Shown: in pieces, positions 5,623 through 6,488 of the stretch
Layout of the letters: every line of letters begins with the position of its first letter
Position numbering within the stretch: position 1 is the first letter of the stretch
Source of the DNA: Verrucomicrobia bacterium 12-59-8
Lineage (GTDB): Bacteria; Verrucomicrobiota; Verrucomicrobiae; Verrucomicrobiales; Verrucomicrobiaceae
Assembly (NCBI GenBank): GCA_002279765.1
Contig: NCCR01000251.1
Span: 1 to 6,488, forward strand
Direction of reading: 5' to 3'
Length of the DNA: 6,488 nucleotides
Made by a program: the position numbers and the translations under genes
Notes under the pieces: model-generated
Databases searched by the model: none
Seen by the model: only the letters and a program-made list of their open reading frames with translations
What the model was told of the DNA's origin: nothing

Positions 5623-5674
5623 GGTGGTTGGATTGGAACAGTGTTGGAAGGTGTGTTCTTGCAGGCTTGCGGCT

Positions 5675-6488
5675 TCAGCCAAGAAACTTCCCGGGATTCA
5701 AGATCCCGTTGGGATCCAGCGCTGCTTTTAAACGCAGGTGCGTTTCATGCGCGGCGGGGGATACTGCGTCCCGCCACCAGCGCTTTTTCGCGATGCCGAT
5801 GCCGTGCTCGCCGGTGATCGCGCCGTTCCAGGCAATGACTTGGTGGAAGAGTTTGTCGAGAGCGACCTCGGCGCGTTCGCGGATAGCGGGATCGTCCATG
5901 GTGGGGACCATGATGTTGACGTGGATGTTGCCATCGCCTGCATGGCCGAAGCAGGCGACGGGGAAGCCGGTTTCGCTTTGCAATGTTTCCGCGAAATCGA
6001 CCAGATCCACCAGACGACCGCGTGGCACGACGATGTCTTCGTTCAGTTTGATCAGGCCGGTGTTGCGCAGGCTGTAGCTGAATTCACGGCGCAGTTTCCA
6101 GAAGGCTTCGCAGGCTTCCTCGCCCATGGCTTTGTTCAGGCAGATGCTGCCAAGGCTTTCCACGAGCTTCGCAAGTTGGTCGATCTCGCCTTTGACCGAA
6201 TCGGCCTGGCCGTCGATCTCGACGAGCAGGTGGGCATCACCTTCCGGGGTGACGGAGGCGCCCAAATACTCACGTGCGGCACGCAGGGTGAATTTGTCGG
6301 CGATTTCGAGCGCGCTGGGAAGGAAGCCGCTGCCGAGGATGCGCTGCACGGCATTTGCTGCTTCGGCGAAGGAGTTGAAGCCTGCGGAAAGCATCGCACG
6401 CATGGGTGGGTGCGGGATCAGACGAAGCGTTGCCTCGGTGACGACACCGAGCATGCCTTCGCTGCCGACCATGAGACCGACGAGATCG
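5675..6488 (-). CDS. glcD: GlcD-type FAD-binding oxidoreductase, C-terminal part (5' end outside window)
   Basis: The frame is open to the window edge, with 270 residues visible; about 190-230 N-terminal residues, including most of the FAD-binding PCMH domain, are missing. The visible part starts with the end of that domain, DLVGLMVGSEGMLGVVTEA, which contacts FAD in the family. The FAD-linked oxidase C-terminal domain follows, with RREFSYSLRN, CFGHAGDGNIHVNI (the metal- and substrate-site histidines), GEHGIGIAKK and the closing LNPGKFLG. These enzymes oxidise 2-hydroxy acids such as glycolate or D-lactate to 2-keto acids, with electrons going to the respiratory chain or another acceptor; the substrate cannot be told from this part. 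No GlcE or GlcF partner is visible downstream; the next gene is the FG-GAP lipoprotein 52 bp away. Confidence 0.93.
   Translation of the reverse strand, partial: DLVGLMVGSEGMLGVVTEATLRLIPHPPMRAMLSAGFNSFAEAANAVQRILGSGFLPSALEIADKFTLRAAREYLGASVTPEGDAHLLVEIDGQADSVKGEIDQLAKLVESLGSICLNKAMGEEACEAFWKLRREFSYSLRNTGLIKLNEDIVVPRGRLVDLVDFAETLQSETGFPVACFGHAGDGNIHVNIMVPTMDDPAIRERAEVALDKLFHQVIAWNGAITGEHGIGIAKKRWWRDAVSPAAHETHLRLKAALDPNGILNPGKFLG

Noticed and set aside
5623..5636. GG-T-GG-TT-GG-ATT-GG pattern on the plus strand just before the lipoprotein start (two-tetrad G-quadruplex)
   Set aside because: Two-tetrad motifs are weak and common; it lies on the template strand and there is no further evidence of function.

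Overview
The window looks like a chromosomal stretch from a GC-rich Gram-negative bacterium, most plausibly of the Planctomycetes-Verrucomicrobia group. Verrucomicrobiota is my best guess, as an inference and not a proof. The reasons are a lipoprotein built of FG-GAP/VCBS repeats, a specialised NusG paralogue, an LPS-type family 9 glycosyltransferase, intergenic tandem repeats of the TGGATGC type, and no recognisable Shine-Dalgarno sequence at any of the six starts that can be examined.

Layout: positions 1-333 (+) hold the 3' part of a RhuM-family gene, an accessory family. Positions 334-491 are a convergent spacer with a small structured element. Positions 492-1040 (-) encode a NusG/RfaH-like elongation factor. 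Positions 1041-1337 separate two divergent genes and carry a degenerate 9-bp repeat, a nearly seven-copy GCATCCA heptamer array and a C8 run. A plus-strand cluster follows: a six-helix membrane protein of unknown function (1338-1928), a GT9 glycosyltransferase one base later (1930-2823), an adenylate-kinase-like NMP kinase (2846-3481) and methionyl-tRNA formyltransferase fmt (3491-4420). Only 5 bp separate the fmt stop from the stop of a minus-strand lipoprotein with seven FG-GAP repeats (4426-5622). Upstream of that gene, on the same strand, is the C-terminal part of a GlcD-type FAD-linked oxidase (5675-6488), cut by the window edge.

How the genes fit together: the membrane protein and GT9 enzyme look translationally coupled and may act together in surface polysaccharide or LPS synthesis. 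The nearby NusG paralogue belongs to a class that often controls such operons, but it is transcribed away from them, so a link is speculative. The kinase and fmt are housekeeping-type functions. The lipoprotein and GlcD-like oxidase may be co-transcribed, but no functional link is visible. No complete novel system can be demonstrated. The points most worth a second look are the heptamer array in the divergent control region, the orphan NusG paralogue, the unknown membrane protein paired with GT9, and a perfect 10-bp inverted repeat built into the end of fmt.
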